Source of the DNA: Cladopsammia gracilis
Lineage: Eukaryota; Cnidaria; Anthozoa; Scleractinia; Dendrophylliidae
Assembly: GCA_022457155.1 (NCBI GenBank)
Contig: JAJGOT010000471.1
Span: forward strand, 151,001 to 215,000
Reading direction: 5' to 3'
Length of the DNA: 64,000 bases
Part shown: piece after piece, positions 1-34,345 of the stretch
How positions within the stretch are numbered: the stretch's first letter is position 1
Layout: each line of letters opens with the position of its first letter
Position numbers and translations under genes: made by a program
Notes under the pieces: model-generated
The model's database searches: none
What the model was told of the DNA's origin: nothing
Seen by the model: only the letters and a program-made list of their open reading frames with translations

Positions 1-68
1 TCAGCTAGATTCGTTTCTTGTCATGAACAAGGATACTCAACCCAGTGATAATTTTTACCATTTCACAG

Positions 69-139
69 GTGGGTCTCCATATCTGGCTGCAAAAATAAAT
101 GAGGCAAAAGATCTTCTTGATGGAAACAGCAAGTCATAA
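69..139 (+). CDS. possible terminal coding exon of an unknown plus-strand gene (partial)
   Basis: A pyrimidine-containing stretch ends in CACAG at 64-68. It is followed by an open frame that, entered after two bases, reads [18 protein letters not shown] and four more residues to TAA at 137-139. A polyadenylation-type AATAAA lies near 478-483. The protein family is not recognised, and the upstream exons would lie left of the window. The call rests only on the splice acceptor, the charged helical-looking peptide and the downstream signal, so it is weak. Confidence 0.3.
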
Positions 140-1810
140 GAATGTACGGAGAGGTCTTACAAAAGAATGGTGTCATGAAAATATCAAGACAAAACATTCC
201 ATACAAACTCAAGCAGAAGACAAGAGAAGGCGCAAGGGCAATTTCAAAAATAGCTTTGTCCCTTTCAACTGGAGAAAGACACAACAAAGTCGTCTGAAAT
301 GCCACATCCAAGTACAGTGTACATTATAAAACCAGACAAATTTTTCAACGACTGTACTGAAAAAATTTGTGATATATAAAATCAGGAAATATTGTAACAG
401 TTAGCGTGATTTTACTTAACCTGTAAAATGCAGTGTAATAGTCAGTGACCATTTCGACTAAAAGGAACAAAAGAAAAATAAAATGGAAGGACCAATTCAA
501 TAAGGTGTATCAACTCCATGGTATTTTGTGGCTTAAATAAAACCATAGACTGCAAAACTGTCAAAGCCTCGCACGCCCTATGGGGTTGTGAGGCAAAAAA
601 GTATTTTTTAGCGCCTCTCCCCAGTCCCACTCTCTGTCTTCACACTTGCTTCTGACCTTTCGTTCACAGTTACGCGCATTAGTATGACTAACTAAAACTA
701 TGACTGTTTTAATAAAACCACTGTAGCAAAAACTGTGTATAAAAAAATCCATGTTTTTAGTGGTGAGGTGCTTTTTGTATAACCCTGTAGAATACTGTCA
801 AAAATTGAATGGTTGCATTGTTAATAAAGCATATTCTAGCAGCAAGTTTATTTCAGTTTTATTAAAAATTGCACAATCATTTTCTTAGTTACATGTCATA
901 TTTAATGTTTTTTGTACTATCATTTCCTCGAGTAATAGCTGTGGACAATTATCCAACGGAAGTGTAACCTTTGATTAAGCTCTATTTTCATTCTGTTTGA
1001 TGAACCATTACTGTGGGAAAATATGAAATGAAAAGATTCTCCAAAGATAATAACATTTTTATTCAAGGTAATCTTTCAGAGTAATGATAAATTATTGTTT
1101 AAACACCTTTCTCAAAAGTGGGGTGGTTATTCAAGGGCAGCAGGAACAACAGCAAGGAAGTATGGTACTGTGGATTACTACTAGTTAATATTTGACCTAA
1201 TAAGGAAAAGAGAACACGCAAAATATCCGAGCGTATTACACAGTAGATCGCCTTATTACGCCTTAGTGTCCCGCTTTGTTTGAAGATACAGAAGCAGAAT
1301 TAAAAGGAATTTCAGTCGAATAAGACATTTTACTCATTGCTCGCATTTTTTCTTGCCCCTGCGGGGCCCAAAAACATACTACGCAACTCTAAAAAACTAT
1401 CCGCGCATATTATCTGTTGAACCATCGAATAAGGTGTAATTATTGATTCTGTTTGTAATAGATAAAAATATAATATGAGTGGCACAATTATATGGATATT
1501 TTTATATTTTTATTTCTTTACCCTGCTATTCCTTTCTATCATTTCTTTTGTATTTTCCTCATAAATTATTAATAATTTGATAAGTACGTTAATTTCAGGT
1601 GCCAAGAAACTCTTTAGAACCTCTAATTTTATTGGACCTGGGTATGACGCAGCTCTGTTGTTTTATTTTATTTTTATTTTATTTTCAGGGCTTAGGGTCC
1701 ACTGTTCTTTTGTTTGTTCTATTGTTTTCTCAGCCAATCCTGTGAGGCGTTCCGAGAGCTTCGTGACGCCCCATTTATTTAACAGTTTGAGAAGCTGTAT
1801 CAAACACTTC
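140..1810. other. non-coding stretch, AT-rich
   Basis: No frame with recognisable protein similarity and no clear inverted repeat was seen here. Several AATAAA hexamers (near 478, 535 and 822) could serve the plus-strand gene that may end at 139. Short open frames in this stretch look random. Confidence 0.5.
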
Positions 1811-2324
1811 GGCCCCGTCCACAGGTATCCGGATATTTTTGAATCCGCAACTTTTTTGTTGCGGATTAGAAAATATTCGCGTCCACACTTAGCGTATTCG
1901 AATCGTATTTGCCCGTCCACACGTATCCGGATTCGCTCTAGTACCCAGGGCTCCTCTTAAAATTTTGTCAACAGAGCATGCGCAAGGCGAAGTTCAAAGC
2001 CAAGTTCAACTGCAAACAAATTAGTAAACTTAAAATAAGTCCAAGTAGAAGTGAAGCGATAATATTACGGTCGGTCATGTTAAATATTCGCGCGGTTGAA
2101 GACTGGATCCGATACTGTTACGTCAGCGTATTAAAAAAATTTCCGGATTTGACCGTCCACACGATGCCGTACTCGTAGCGTATTCAAAAATTTCCACTCT
2201 GGAGAGCGGATTCAAAAAGTTGCGGATTCGTAAGCCGAATTCGCCGGATACGTGTGGACGGAAGGCTAATCAGCAACAAAAAAGTTGCGGATTCAAAAAT
2301 ATCCGGATACGTGTGGACGGGGCC
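1811..2324. mobile_element. 514-bp MITE with long terminal inverted repeats
   Basis: The left end GGCCCCGTCCAC, followed by a GTATCCGGATATTTTTG tract, is repeated in inverted form at 2270-2324. The inverted match covers about 50 bp. The interior is also rich in short inverted copies of the GCGGATTC/GAATCCGC word. There is no transposase frame, so it is non-autonomous. The right edge is followed by TTAAA, which would fit a TTAA target, but the left flank does not match exactly. Confidence 0.8.
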
Positions 2325-2412
2325 TTAAAGAGTCTGACCCACCAATGCAATGCAACTGACCAAAACAATGCACGGAATTACTTTCGATACTCGCCTTGCA
2401 CCGAACCCACTT

Positions 2413-2814
2413 TTAAAGGGACACTGTCCCGTCAAAATAACGAAATTGTCCTTACTCAATTTCCGCGTTATATCCGCGCCAACTGCCACCAAATATACAG
2501 CTAAATTTGATAAAAATATTCTATAGAGCAAAACAGGAGTTAAGCTGTAGCTTGGAAAAAAGTGCAGGATTACAAGAATGGAAGTGAACTACAGTTCATC
2601 AATTTTGATTTCATAATAGGCGGTCAAGAAATCAAAGTTTCCATTCTGATGGAATTTTGAGGCTTTTTTAGTCGTTTTTTAGTCTTTTTAGTACATATTT
2701 TTTGCGTTCATCACTTTTGGCATTTTTTGGCAAGATAATAAAGTAAGCTTTAAAGCAAGCTCCTGACCAGAATCGTGAAAACACATTATTTTAGCCGGGA
2801 CAGTGTCCGTTTAA
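2413..2814. mobile_element. 402-bp MITE, TTAA-flanked
   Basis: TTAA at 2413-2416 is followed by AGGGACACTGTCCCG. The inverted counterpart CGGGACAGTGTCCGT precedes TTAA at 2811-2814. The terminal repeat is itself palindromic (ACACTGTCCCG). No coding capacity. The TTAA duplication fits piggyBac- or Kolobok-type mobilisation. Confidence 0.75.
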
Positions 2815-2852
2815 CCTATATGGCTACCCTGTTTGCTGCTATTTGATGACCT

Positions 2853-2972
2853 GGGCCGAGTTGTTCAAAGCCTGATTAGCACTAATCCTGGATTAATTGT
2901 CAACAGAACATATGCGTTGTCATGGTAATTAACCCTGGATTAGTGCTAATCGTCCTTCGAACAACTCGGCCC
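2853..2972. mobile_element. 120-bp near-palindromic MITE
   Basis: The ends GGGCCGAGTTGTTC and GAACAACTCGGCCC are exact inverted copies. The arms continue through a GATTAGCACTAATCC block that is itself self-complementary. The whole 120 bp can fold into one hairpin. Confidence 0.8.
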
Positions 2973-3000
2973 TGAAGATTTGGCGTTCTTTTTAAATTTC

Positions 3001-3036
3001 ATCATTTACCTTCCAGCGGTGATCAGAGTGGTTACA
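3001..3036 (-). pseudogene. remnant of MOV10-like exon 10 with its splice donor
   Basis: Read on the minus strand, this short stretch encodes VTTLITAGR followed by a GTAAAT donor. It is nearly identical to the end of exon 10 of the MOV10-like gene (VTTLVTAGR, at 12980 and upward), including the donor. The match stops abruptly beyond about 3036. It looks like a scrap of a duplicated helicase gene left next to the duplicated 3' flank, not a working exon. Confidence 0.5.
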
Positions 3037-3229
3037 AAACGCCCCCGCTTCTTTCAAAATTCCCTTCACCCTGACTGAGATGTTCGAATTCTAAACATCG
3101 TCCCCAGGGTTTTCTCTCCTTTTTTAATTCAAAATGGCGGGTCGGGCCTCGGTTGACTAATTCCAAACCCGTCATTAAAAGTATGGGGCCCGAGCACTAG
3201 GCGAAACAGCCATCCAAACTCCACTTTGC

Positions 3230-3480
3230 GAGAAAAAGTATGATTTTTGAAACACATGGCGCCCCATGCCGTCTTGGAAAACTTGCTAAAACTCTGATTA
3301 TGGTTTTTTCTCTCTTCGAGAATTGACTTGATATCTTCCCTTCGTTGTTTTATAAGCATTTCGTTTCCGGCAAAGCTACTTAGTTTTAATTTGGAGCACT
3401 AGTGTTGGCCCAAAAACGTAAAAAACCCATGACACAGCTCCTTTCAAATCTGTTTTTATTACTCTCGTGATCAAAACAAG
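3230..3480. repeat. dispersed block R, copy a (partial)
   Basis: The phrase around CTTGCTAAAACTCTGATTAT and the following 200 bp (ending near CATGACACAGCTCCTTTC) recur at about 16095-16280, 42150-42330 and 61380-61570. This copy is truncated on its left relative to the others. It lies just left of the inverted-repeat element that carries the 17-bp minisatellite. Confidence 0.75.
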
Positions 3481-3890
3481 TCAGTTAAGTACAACCTCAG
3501 GCCACAAACTCAGTGCGTGGTCTAAGAAGTAAACTTTAGAAAAGATGATACTATTAATTAGTTATTACTGTCGAGCCTCCCGTAGGTGACCACTCGAAAT
3601 GCAAAGACAACAACAACAACAACAACAACAACGTTTATTGTACTGTAAATTACAAGAGCTTTTTAAAGGTGGTCGCTTACGGGACGTGGTGGTACAGGGA
3701 GTCTTAACTTTGAATCATATAAATGTGAATTAATTTCAATGTACAAAGCGCCAATCATCAGCGCAAAAAAGTTGTATTATATCGAAGTAATGATGCAAAG
3801 AACAAACCAGCTTGTACTGTAACATATAATTCAATTTACGTCTGTAATGATATCAAAATATGGGCGAGTGGTCACTTACTAGGGCTGAGG

Positions 3891-4076
3891 TTAAGGCCCA
3901 CCTTCACCCAAAATGCTATACGCGCCGTGATCTCTTTCTCTGCTGAATTTCGTGCAACACGAAATTCCTGAATGCCTGAATGCGTGCAACCAATCAGATC
4001 ATGAAAATGAACAATGGAGAATTTCAAAACAAAAACAAACGACCGCAACGTCTTTTGGGTGAAGGTGGGCCTTTAA
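3891..4076. mobile_element. 186-bp MITE inserted at TTAA in copy A
   Basis: TTAA, then GGCCCACCTTCACCCAAAA; the right arm TTTTGGGTGAAGGTGGGCC is its inverted copy, followed by TTTAA. The paralogous copy at about 61960-61980 reads GAGATTAAAAAC with no insertion, so it is the empty site. This dates the insertion after the block duplication. Confidence 0.85.
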
Positions 4077-4118
4077 AAAACAACAGAATGTTCAAATCAT
4101 CAGCGTTGAAAGTGGTCG

Positions 4119-4629
4119 CGGTCGCTTACAAGAGGTGGTCGCTAACAAGAGGTGGTCGCTTACAAGAGGTGGTCGCTTACAAGAGGTGGTCGCTTACAAG
4201 AGGTGGTCGCTTACGAGAGGTGGTCGCTTACAAGAGGTGGTCGCTTACAAGAGGTGGTCGCTTACAAGAGGTGGTCGCTTACAAGAGGTGGTCGCTTACG
4301 AGAGGTGGTCGCTTACAAGAGGTGGTCGCTTACAAGAGGTGGTCGCTTACAAGAGGTGGTCGCTTACGAGAGGTGGTCGCTTACGAGAGGTGGTCGCTTA
4401 CAAGAGGTGGTCGCTTACAAGAGGTGGTCGCTTACAAGAGGCGGTCGCTTACGAGAGGTGGTCGCTTACAAGAGGCGGTCGCTTACAAGAGGTGGTCGCT
4501 TACAAGAGGTGGTCGCTTACAAGAGGTGGTCGCTTACAAGAGGTGGTCGCTTACAAGAGGTGGTCGCTTACAAGAGGTGGTCGCTTACAAGAGGTGGTCG
4601 CTTATGAGAGGTGGTCGCTTACGAGAGGT
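4119..4629. repeat. 17-bp minisatellite, about 30 units
   Basis: The unit AGGTGGTCGCTTACAAG is repeated head to tail with few changes (ACAAG/ACGAG, GGTGG/GGCGG). Because 17 is not a multiple of three and the unit has no stop, all three plus-strand frames stay open and cycle through the same 17-residue peptide. This makes false open frames, not genes. Confidence 0.95.
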
Positions 4630-4686
4630 TTCGGCTATACAGTAGTGATTTGACTGGAAGAAATTTGGTATTCTGGAAAAGTGGTT

Positions 4687-4800
4687 ATATATATTATATT
4701 GTATGTATTCTGGAAAAGTGGTCGCTTAGGAGAGGTGTATATATATTATATTGTATATATATTACATTGTATATATAGTTTTTATATATATTGTATATGT
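4687..4800. repeat. TA-rich degenerate microsatellite
   Basis: Alternating TATATAT and TTGTATATAT blocks follow the minisatellite. No other feature is visible. Confidence 0.7.
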
Positions 4801-5568
4801 ATAGTTTTATAGTTAGTGTGATGCCTATTGGCTTTACAGACTCGATAAAGTTGAAGTTGCAGTAGGAGAGGTGATTGCTTACGAGAGGTGGTCGCACATG
4901 GAGGTTCGATTGTGTAACATAACAACAAATGTAAAATTGAAACAAGAGGCTTCGCGTAGCCTATACTCGTGCCAGTCGAAATACAGGTGATTCCTAACAG
5001 GTATAGTCACGAACATTGTGAATCGAAGGGAATTCTAGGGCTGTTTGACGATGAGGTCTTGACAGCAATAATTTGTTTGCGTAATGTACACCACTCGCGG
5101 GCAAACACTTACGTATTAAAAACAGCAACAGACAAATAAAACCCAAACAAGGTCCGTTCCAAAATATGCCCTCTACATTTTGAAGACAAATTTTTGGTGT
5201 GGACCCTGCTTATCGATTTTTTTATTGTATGTGTAATGTACGTTACTCGAGAGCAAACATTTACGTAAAACAGCAACAAACAATAAAACTCAAATTTGTT
5301 TCGTTTTTGCTTGCAAAACGACGCCGATCACACCGAATCCCAAGTATCGTGGGCTCAAAATTTTCTCGCAGTGCATGCGTGCGTATTCTCGTACCCAGAT
5401 CTAAAGCGATGCACAAACGTAGATTAATGTAAAACACGGAGAAGAAAAAGAAAATCGGAGGGCAAACCTTAATTCGCTGTCGTACTGGCACGAGTAATTA
5501 GATCGAAAACCATGCCTGTTATATGATCTATGCCAAGTGTACGCTACCTGTTCGCAGACAAGGAAACG

Positions 5569-5574
5569 TTTATT
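5569..5574 (-). terminator. polyadenylation signal AATAAA of the MOV10-like gene
   Basis: AATAAA on the minus strand lies about 185 nt after the stop codon of the last exon. An equivalent signal sits at 63222-63227 behind the paralog's last exon, which supports its use. Confidence 0.6.
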
Positions 5575-5756
5575 ATAGTTCTAGCACCTACATCTATTTC
5601 TACACACTCCTACCATTACAACACACTGGCTAGGAGTCGCCACAGAAGGCCTTTCTAAATGTATAAGAACAGAGAGTGTGTGGTCTCCACCATTACTTAA
5701 ATGTTCCGCAATGCTCCATTTTAGTCACGTTGGAATCACGAGGATTGCCAGCAAGT

Positions 5757-28621
<22,865 letters not shown>

Positions 28622-28639
28622 GTTAAAAAACGTCTGTAA

Positions 28640-29650
28640 AGAAAATGACCAAAGTTAAAAAGCGTCGAACTTCGGCTATGTCTTTCACAGACAAAATTAT
28701 TGTATGCATTACTCTATCGACTTAAGCCTTTATTTTAGGAATAAGAGGATATATTTAACAGCGTTACTAATCATAACATACCTGGCCCTGCTTGGTTAGA
28801 CATTGCCCCTTAGGCCTGCTAATTCCGAACGTAAAGGGGGGCGCTACCTTTGGAACCCTCCGGTATGTATTTGAAAATACAGTCCAGTTGTCGGATAAAC
28901 CATTAACAACAAGACTAAATGGTATTCTGTTCTCTGATCAGGAATGTATTGCATTATAACATAGCCTGTAAAAATATTTTGGGAAGGACAAAATCTTCAA
29001 TACCAATAATTGTTATGTTTAACCAAGCTTTCTTTGTCTTGATGCCAGAACTCCTTTAAGTACATGTGACAGTGCCAAATTTATGGATTAGGGAGCGTTC
29101 TTCTCCAATAAAATAAACAACCAACAGTACAGTAAGTAAGCCGTAATTTGAATGACACCAGCGTCCACGTGTGAACTGACAGGTGAGTGAGTGGTATAGA
29201 AGTTTTCAGTTGATTGTATTTTCCTCAGAACTTTAAATCCCAATACTTTCGACAAGAACAACAGAACACCCAAGCGTAATGTTTGCATATTAATGATATT
29301 AGGCTAAAATTAGGCGATATCACGCAAGCTTGAGCGCAATAATAGTTTTATAATTCAACACATTGATAACAAAGCACAATTTGAAGAAAAACTATCGAGG
29401 CTGGTCTGTCATTTTTGCTTTCTCTTGTCAAAATGCGAAATTTACCGCCATCGTTGGATATACGTCATGTTGACATAGCGTATATCGATAACTTTTTGAC
29501 CATGTTTGGGCAGTGTATCGATGTGTTGAATTTTAAAAGACATTGTATGGAATTTTGAACTGAATGTTTTAAGCAATGCATAAAATCAAAATTGCTGAAT
29601 AAAATCGATGAAACACTTATTGGTAAATGCTACGTTCTATATTTACACAA
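28640..29650. promoter_or_regulatory. 5' flank of the MOV10-like gene, no gene seen
   Basis: The upstream region would hold the 5'UTR exon and promoter of the MOV10-like gene. No TATA box or other site can be chosen with confidence. There is no supported open frame. Confidence 0.3.
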
Positions 29651-29655
29651 ATTTT

Positions 29656-30319
29656 CTACGCTATTTGAGCGATTATTAGTCCATCTACCTTACGTTGTAT
29701 TATATAACTGAAAGGAAGGAGAGTTCGGCAGCTTTCGGCGTTCGACACGTGTCCAAAAATATTAAACTCATTTTTCGTACAAAAAAGGTGCTGCTCCCAT
29801 TCTGACTGGTCATCTTCACAGTAGAATAACATTAAATTGCCTTTCTCTGAACAAATTAAACATCCCTTGTTATTATGACGAATACGCCGCTCCACAAAAC
29901 CGCATCATAGCATTTCAAAATAGGCCATAACTCCGTGAAGATCAGAATAGACCACAGATGCGCGGTCAGCACTGGGCACCAGGCTGAAATTAAACCCCAA
30001 CAGGGACCCCACGTCCTCTTGGGAAAAGTCCGAGAGTGACGAGGAACTTACAGTGAGACCGAAAGTGAAAGAACGCGAAAGCTGTGATGACAAAATGAAA
30101 GTGAAAGTCATCTTGGCCCACCTGTCAAGCTTCCCACAGCCACCTGAAGTGGACGAAGGTCTACTAGTTTCCTATTGTGATTGATGTAAGCAGGTGTTTC
30201 TAGCTTGATGTCCACCCCTTTCCAACTCTTTGGCTTTGAAAAATATATTCGATTTCCCCCCTCAATGTTACTGAAGAAAATGGCTGGTACCCCTTCCACA
30301 TCCCATTGCCCCGCAACAG
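29656..30319 (-). CDS. cluster of unrecognised minus-strand frames, possible gene or pseudogene
   Basis: Three adjacent minus-strand frames look non-random. One runs from about 30319 with NLSVAGQWDVEGVPAIFFSN to SLTG at a possible GTGGGC donor. One at 30111-29905 ends VVYSDLHGVMAYFEML. One at 29895-29656 has a cysteine pair (GCLICSEKGNLMLFYCEDD). I cannot join them with convincing splice sites and recognise no family. Confidence 0.3.
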
Positions 30320-31088
30320 ATAAATTATGAACGTTCTCTTAAGCTTTCCAACCGACCGTGTTTATTTTTGAATTCAGAAGCATATATTAAATAATACAGG
30401 TGGTATTGTCACAGATTAAAATAGTGCGTTTGTTAACAGCTGAAGGAAGTAGTGTAGATGTCGATTTACGGCAACTGTTTACGCTTGCTAATGTTTTTGT
30501 TCGCCCTTAGCTTCCACTTGAGAGTGCAATTAGTCCCAAACATTTTGCTTTAGTGGTTTCTCAAAAATCTATATTACAATAAGCGTGTTGGATTTTCAAC
30601 CTGAAGGCGAGGTTTCTGCCGTCGTGTCGTGACGTGTTTAAACGAAACAATATTTGCACAATATTCAGGGACGTCTCTACCTTTACACGAAGTACGCCGT
30701 GAGTGCGTACCTGAATTTTTGTACCGAACTTGTGGGGTACAAATAGACTCACTCCTATTTTGTTGTAAATCCACATTTTATTCAGTGTCCTAGTCCGATC
30801 AATACATAGGGTCTTGCGTCATGCCTCATTCAATAAAACTACTCTCATTTTAAATGTCAATCAAAACTAATGCAACGCTACAAGGGTCGTATCCGGTTGA
30901 AATAATATATGCCGTCACGACATTTCCTGTCACGTTTCTGTCAATACCCCAGAATTATTATTTTTTACATTCTAGAAGAAAAGCAAAGGGAAAAAGTCGT
31001 GCAATTCAGATGTGCGCGTTATGATATTTTTCTATCGTGCTCACGAAAGAATACGTTGGTCATATAGAAAAACACAGTGTAGTACATA

Positions 31089-31353
31089 TTAGTATATACT
31101 GAAACAGTGAATAGCATATTGTTGGCGCGCTCTGATTGGCTACTGAAACTCGGAATAGCAAGTGCTATTCACCTCCCAGCAATTTGCGCGCGAAAATTGT
31201 AATCGTTGACAGGAATAAATGAGTTAAAAAGCATCATTTTCGTTATATTATCTCACTGTTTCAGTATATACTAAAACAACTATTCACCTCAGTGTAGGTG
31301 GGTAGTGGTGGATATTTACCTCGCCGCTTCGCGGCGAGGTGAATAGTTGTTAA
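31089..31353 (-). mobile_element. hairpin-bearing repeat family, copy 2 (inverted)
   Basis: Same element as 11954-12250 in opposite orientation, highly similar (for example TTGGCGCGCTCTGATTGGCT, then AATTTGCGCGCGAAAATTG). Its hairpin loop TCGCCGCTTCGCGGCGA is perfect here, while one long arm is shortened. A short GTTAATTCGGTGAATTAACAAC duplication follows its end. Confidence 0.8.
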
Positions 31354-31833
31354 TTCGGTGAATTAACAACTATAAAAAAATAGTTGTTAATTCGGTGAAT
31401 AGTTGTTAATTATATTGCCTGACGGAAAATATTAACAAATAGTTAAAAGTGAAGAAATATATTAAAAGCGAAACGTTTTCTGAAAACAGTGTGTTCCATT
31501 TTGACTACGCAATATAGATTGAAAAGTTTGGTTTCCTGATTGAGAATTAAACTCCACGGTTTATATCTTGACTGTACAAACGCTTTTCACTGAGTCTCAG
31601 GAATGCATGAAATGGCGTTTTAGAGGGTAACATCAGGAAATTTTCCCCCTGGACGCTCGCGCCTATGGTGCTCGTATTCACGCCTTTGGCGTAAAACTGA
31701 CTTTGTGCGTACTGCTAAAGTTGTCTAGGTACGCCCCTGAGATTCAACCTTACATTGTAAAACTTGTCCACAATGAAAATTCTATAAACTGATTGTATTC
31801 CACATTTCACCAGTTGTAATCTATTTACAGCAT

Positions 31834-32078
31834 AGGGACGGACAATTTAATTTTTGTGGGGAGGGTTGGGCAATTTCTTCTGAGTATGAATTTTTTTTTT
31901 CGGCGTCACTATTTGCAAGAATTTTTTTTACCCAAAAGCTTGATTTTTTTTTCACGTACTTTCTTGTGCACGATTTTTTTTTCTCTTAAATTTCTCCTTC
32001 AGGAATTTTTTTTTTGGGAATTGCCCAACCCCACCACCCCCCCCCCCCCCCCCACAAAAATTAAATGATCCGTCCCTT
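31834..32078. mobile_element. 245-bp MITE with AGGGACGGAC ends
   Basis: AGGGACGGACAATTTAATTT and, inverted at the right, AGGGACGGATCATTTAATTT. The interior is G-rich then T-rich, with a C17 tract near the right end. A half element with the same end (TAATGGTCCGTCCCT) sits at 18940-18957. The ends at 54226-55268 are similar in plan. Confidence 0.75.
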
Positions 32079-32079
32079 A

Positions 32080-33200
32080 GGCAAGCTTAATCTTTATTGT
32101 TTCAGTATAGTTGTAAGGGAGCATCAATAAGGATATGATTTTCGCAATTACTTACTGCTTTGTACCACACTGACGACGATGATCTGTTCCGACTATTTCC
32201 CGCTATTGTTTCTTCCAATAAGCACAAAATGGTTTCAAAATACAGCTACTACATGTATGTGCTGTGTGGAAGGACTGACCAAAACTGAAATGAAGAAATT
32301 AAAAGTCATTACACAGGACTACTCGCCCATGGTACGAAGTGCCGGGCTCAAACCTTCGACTTCAGTGCCAATCAGTATAGTGTTCATTTGCCAATGACTG
32401 ACAATTTTTATTCCGGAAGAAATCAAAATTTGAAGTCGAAAACACTGCCTGATACTGAAACGTCAGACACCGAGCCGGTTAAAACGATAAGCCTTATGGT
32501 GGAAAACGTTTTCTTGCAATACCTACGTACTGAGTCTGTTTAATATAATGCCGGGAGAGTTTTCAGAATGGCCACTGAACACATAACCGGTAAACAGTAA
32601 ATGTTTAATAGTCCCAATTTTAAGGGGATTCCCCCGGCGCAAATGACGACATACTTCCAAGAAACGAACATCGACACGAGACGAGATAAGGAACGGCAAA
32701 ATTTCACCAACTTAACAGAATTCACATCTACAAAGCTTTTTAAAGTAACCCTTTTCAGGTTCAATTACCGATATATGCTTATATAGCTGTTCAACAGCAA
32801 CAAGAATGTCTGCCTCACGTATGAAAACGAAACTTGATTCCGCGAATCGTTCCAGAGAACATTCTCGGAAATGGTACCGGTGATGTATTTCTCGGAAAAA
32901 GAAGAAAGGTCCAAAGCTCGATAGAATTCAGTCGGTCATTTGTGCAATTCGTGATCGGTAGTCAGTTAAGAATATAAGAAGTATCTTCAACGGGAAATAT
33001 TCGTCTAACCGGAAGGATGTATAAACACTATAACATTTGTCTGCGGTGATTTATCAATGGATCAATGTTGTAACGACCAAGACTAATGTATGATCTGAAA
33101 CTGCAGAGTTTCCCCGGAATAATTGAATCAATTGGAATCTGTCTAAAAACTTACCTGAAAAGCTGCCGATTACAAGAACGTGTGTAGATAAATGGGTTCT
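32080..33200. other. intergenic, no gene seen
   Basis: A tRNA-like B-box phrase occurs inverted near 32345-32365 (GGGCTCAAACC), too weak alone to call a SINE. Otherwise nothing recognisable. Confidence 0.4.
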
Positions 33201-33202
33201 TC

Positions 33203-33929
33203 TTAAGGTTACAGTGTACCTTCAGATCGAAAATTTATTGAAAATTTTTTTTTGGCGTTAAAATAAAATTTACAGAATGAACTTTCATCCAAAAAAAAAG
33301 TATCGAAAAATAGTGAAAATTGACGGAGAAATGACGGTATAACTTTTGTGGGCGGAGTTTGTTTATTAAGCGATATGTTTTTTTAAGCGCCGTTTTCTCA
33401 AAGTTAATTTTTCGCTTGTTGGGGACACTTTAAAGAGCTACAACTCAAAGGGAATTTGTTCGATTTTCCTTAAATTTGGACAGAAGCTAGGCTAACATAT
33501 AATCAACAAAAACGTTTCGGCGAATTTCTTAATTCCGAAAACTTTTTCGTCAACAGGCATTTCCGTGCGATCATTCCAATTCTTTTTCTCCCCTTTTCGA
33601 AAATATTCTGTAACTTTTCACTGCAATTGAATATGGAAAATCGCCGACACGTTTTTTTAGCGCTTCGTGTCCGGAAACCCAAGAATAAATCAAATTACCA
33701 AAATATAATAATCGCTTTAAGTTATAGCGTTTTAAAGCTGATTCGGACGTTCGAATTAAGACGTCATAAAAAATTCGACAATTCATTTTATTACCAAATG
33801 GTTTCCATATTTAGATAGCCAGCTCCATCAGCTTTAATTTGATATCTGGGTTTAGGTATATTAAGTGTAATCTTAAGACGCTAGAGCTGTTATACTGGAG
33901 ACACCCCCGAAGGTACACTGTAACCTTAA
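33203..33929. mobile_element. 727-bp TTAA element with short TIRs
   Basis: TTAAGGTTACAGTGTACCTTC at the left and its exact inverse GAAGGTACACTGTAACCTTAA at the right. Only about 21 bp are inverted; the interior is AT-rich and non-coding. TTAA at both edges fits piggyBac- or Kolobok-type movement. Confidence 0.88.
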
Positions 33930-34227
33930 TCGGTGATGTAATTTTTCCAAAAAAGCAGCCTCGATATGAAAATTCAAGTTCCCGAATGTGAGACCTGTTG
34001 GACATGCGCTGTTTGTATATCCATTCAACCAAAAATTCCGGAAATTAATTGTGGGTTGGGAAGTGAATGGAACGTAAATTTCCCGGAATAAAATTCCGAA
34101 ATTTTAGGACAACCTCGCGAGGTTGTCCTAAAACTCCGGAAAATACCGTTCCATTCTTCTTCCATTCTACCATTCCTGCTCGGCCCAGTTTCTCCGAGCC
34201 AGAATCGAACGTGTCCGCAGTGTCAAG

Positions 34228-34345
34228 ATGGCGTCTCAAAATCAGTACACGGCGTCTTTGTTTTTTACAGAAAGCCTACAGCTCGAGCATGATTGCTTAC
34301 GTAACATAGCTAGTACAACAGGAGAAATGGCCACAGCTAGGACTG
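34228..34345 (+). CDS. possible first coding exon of an unknown plus-strand gene
   Basis: AAGATGG at the start gives a good initiation context. The frame reads MASQNQYTASLFFTESLQLE, then a further stretch ending TTGEMATARTG, and stops at a consensus donor ACTG|GTAAGT. The 39-residue peptide is unfamiliar and no second exon was found downstream, so this may be a lone or dead exon. Confidence 0.3.

Larger units (their letters stand above)
3568..4914. mobile_element. TIR element with internal minisatellite, copy A
   Basis: The left end GTCGAGCCTCCCGTAGGTGA is matched, imperfectly and inverted, by the right end (ATCGAACCTCCATGTGCGAC on the minus strand). A diverged second copy lies at 61670-62960 in the same position relative to a MOV10-like terminal exon. 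The interior holds an (AAC)n tract at 3607-3632, a nested MITE and a 17-bp tandem array. The termini resemble CAGTCAAACCTC-type ends of Tc1/mariner (pogo-like) MITEs; this class assignment is inference. Confidence 0.6.

Noticed and set aside
4119..4629. Possible CRISPR array
   Set aside because: The repeats are contiguous with no unique spacers and the genome is eukaryotic.
3980..4653. Three overlapping 150-220 codon frames with RWSLTRGGRLQEVVAYK repeats
   Set aside because: A 17-bp tandem repeat without stops keeps all three frames open; no independent sign of coding.
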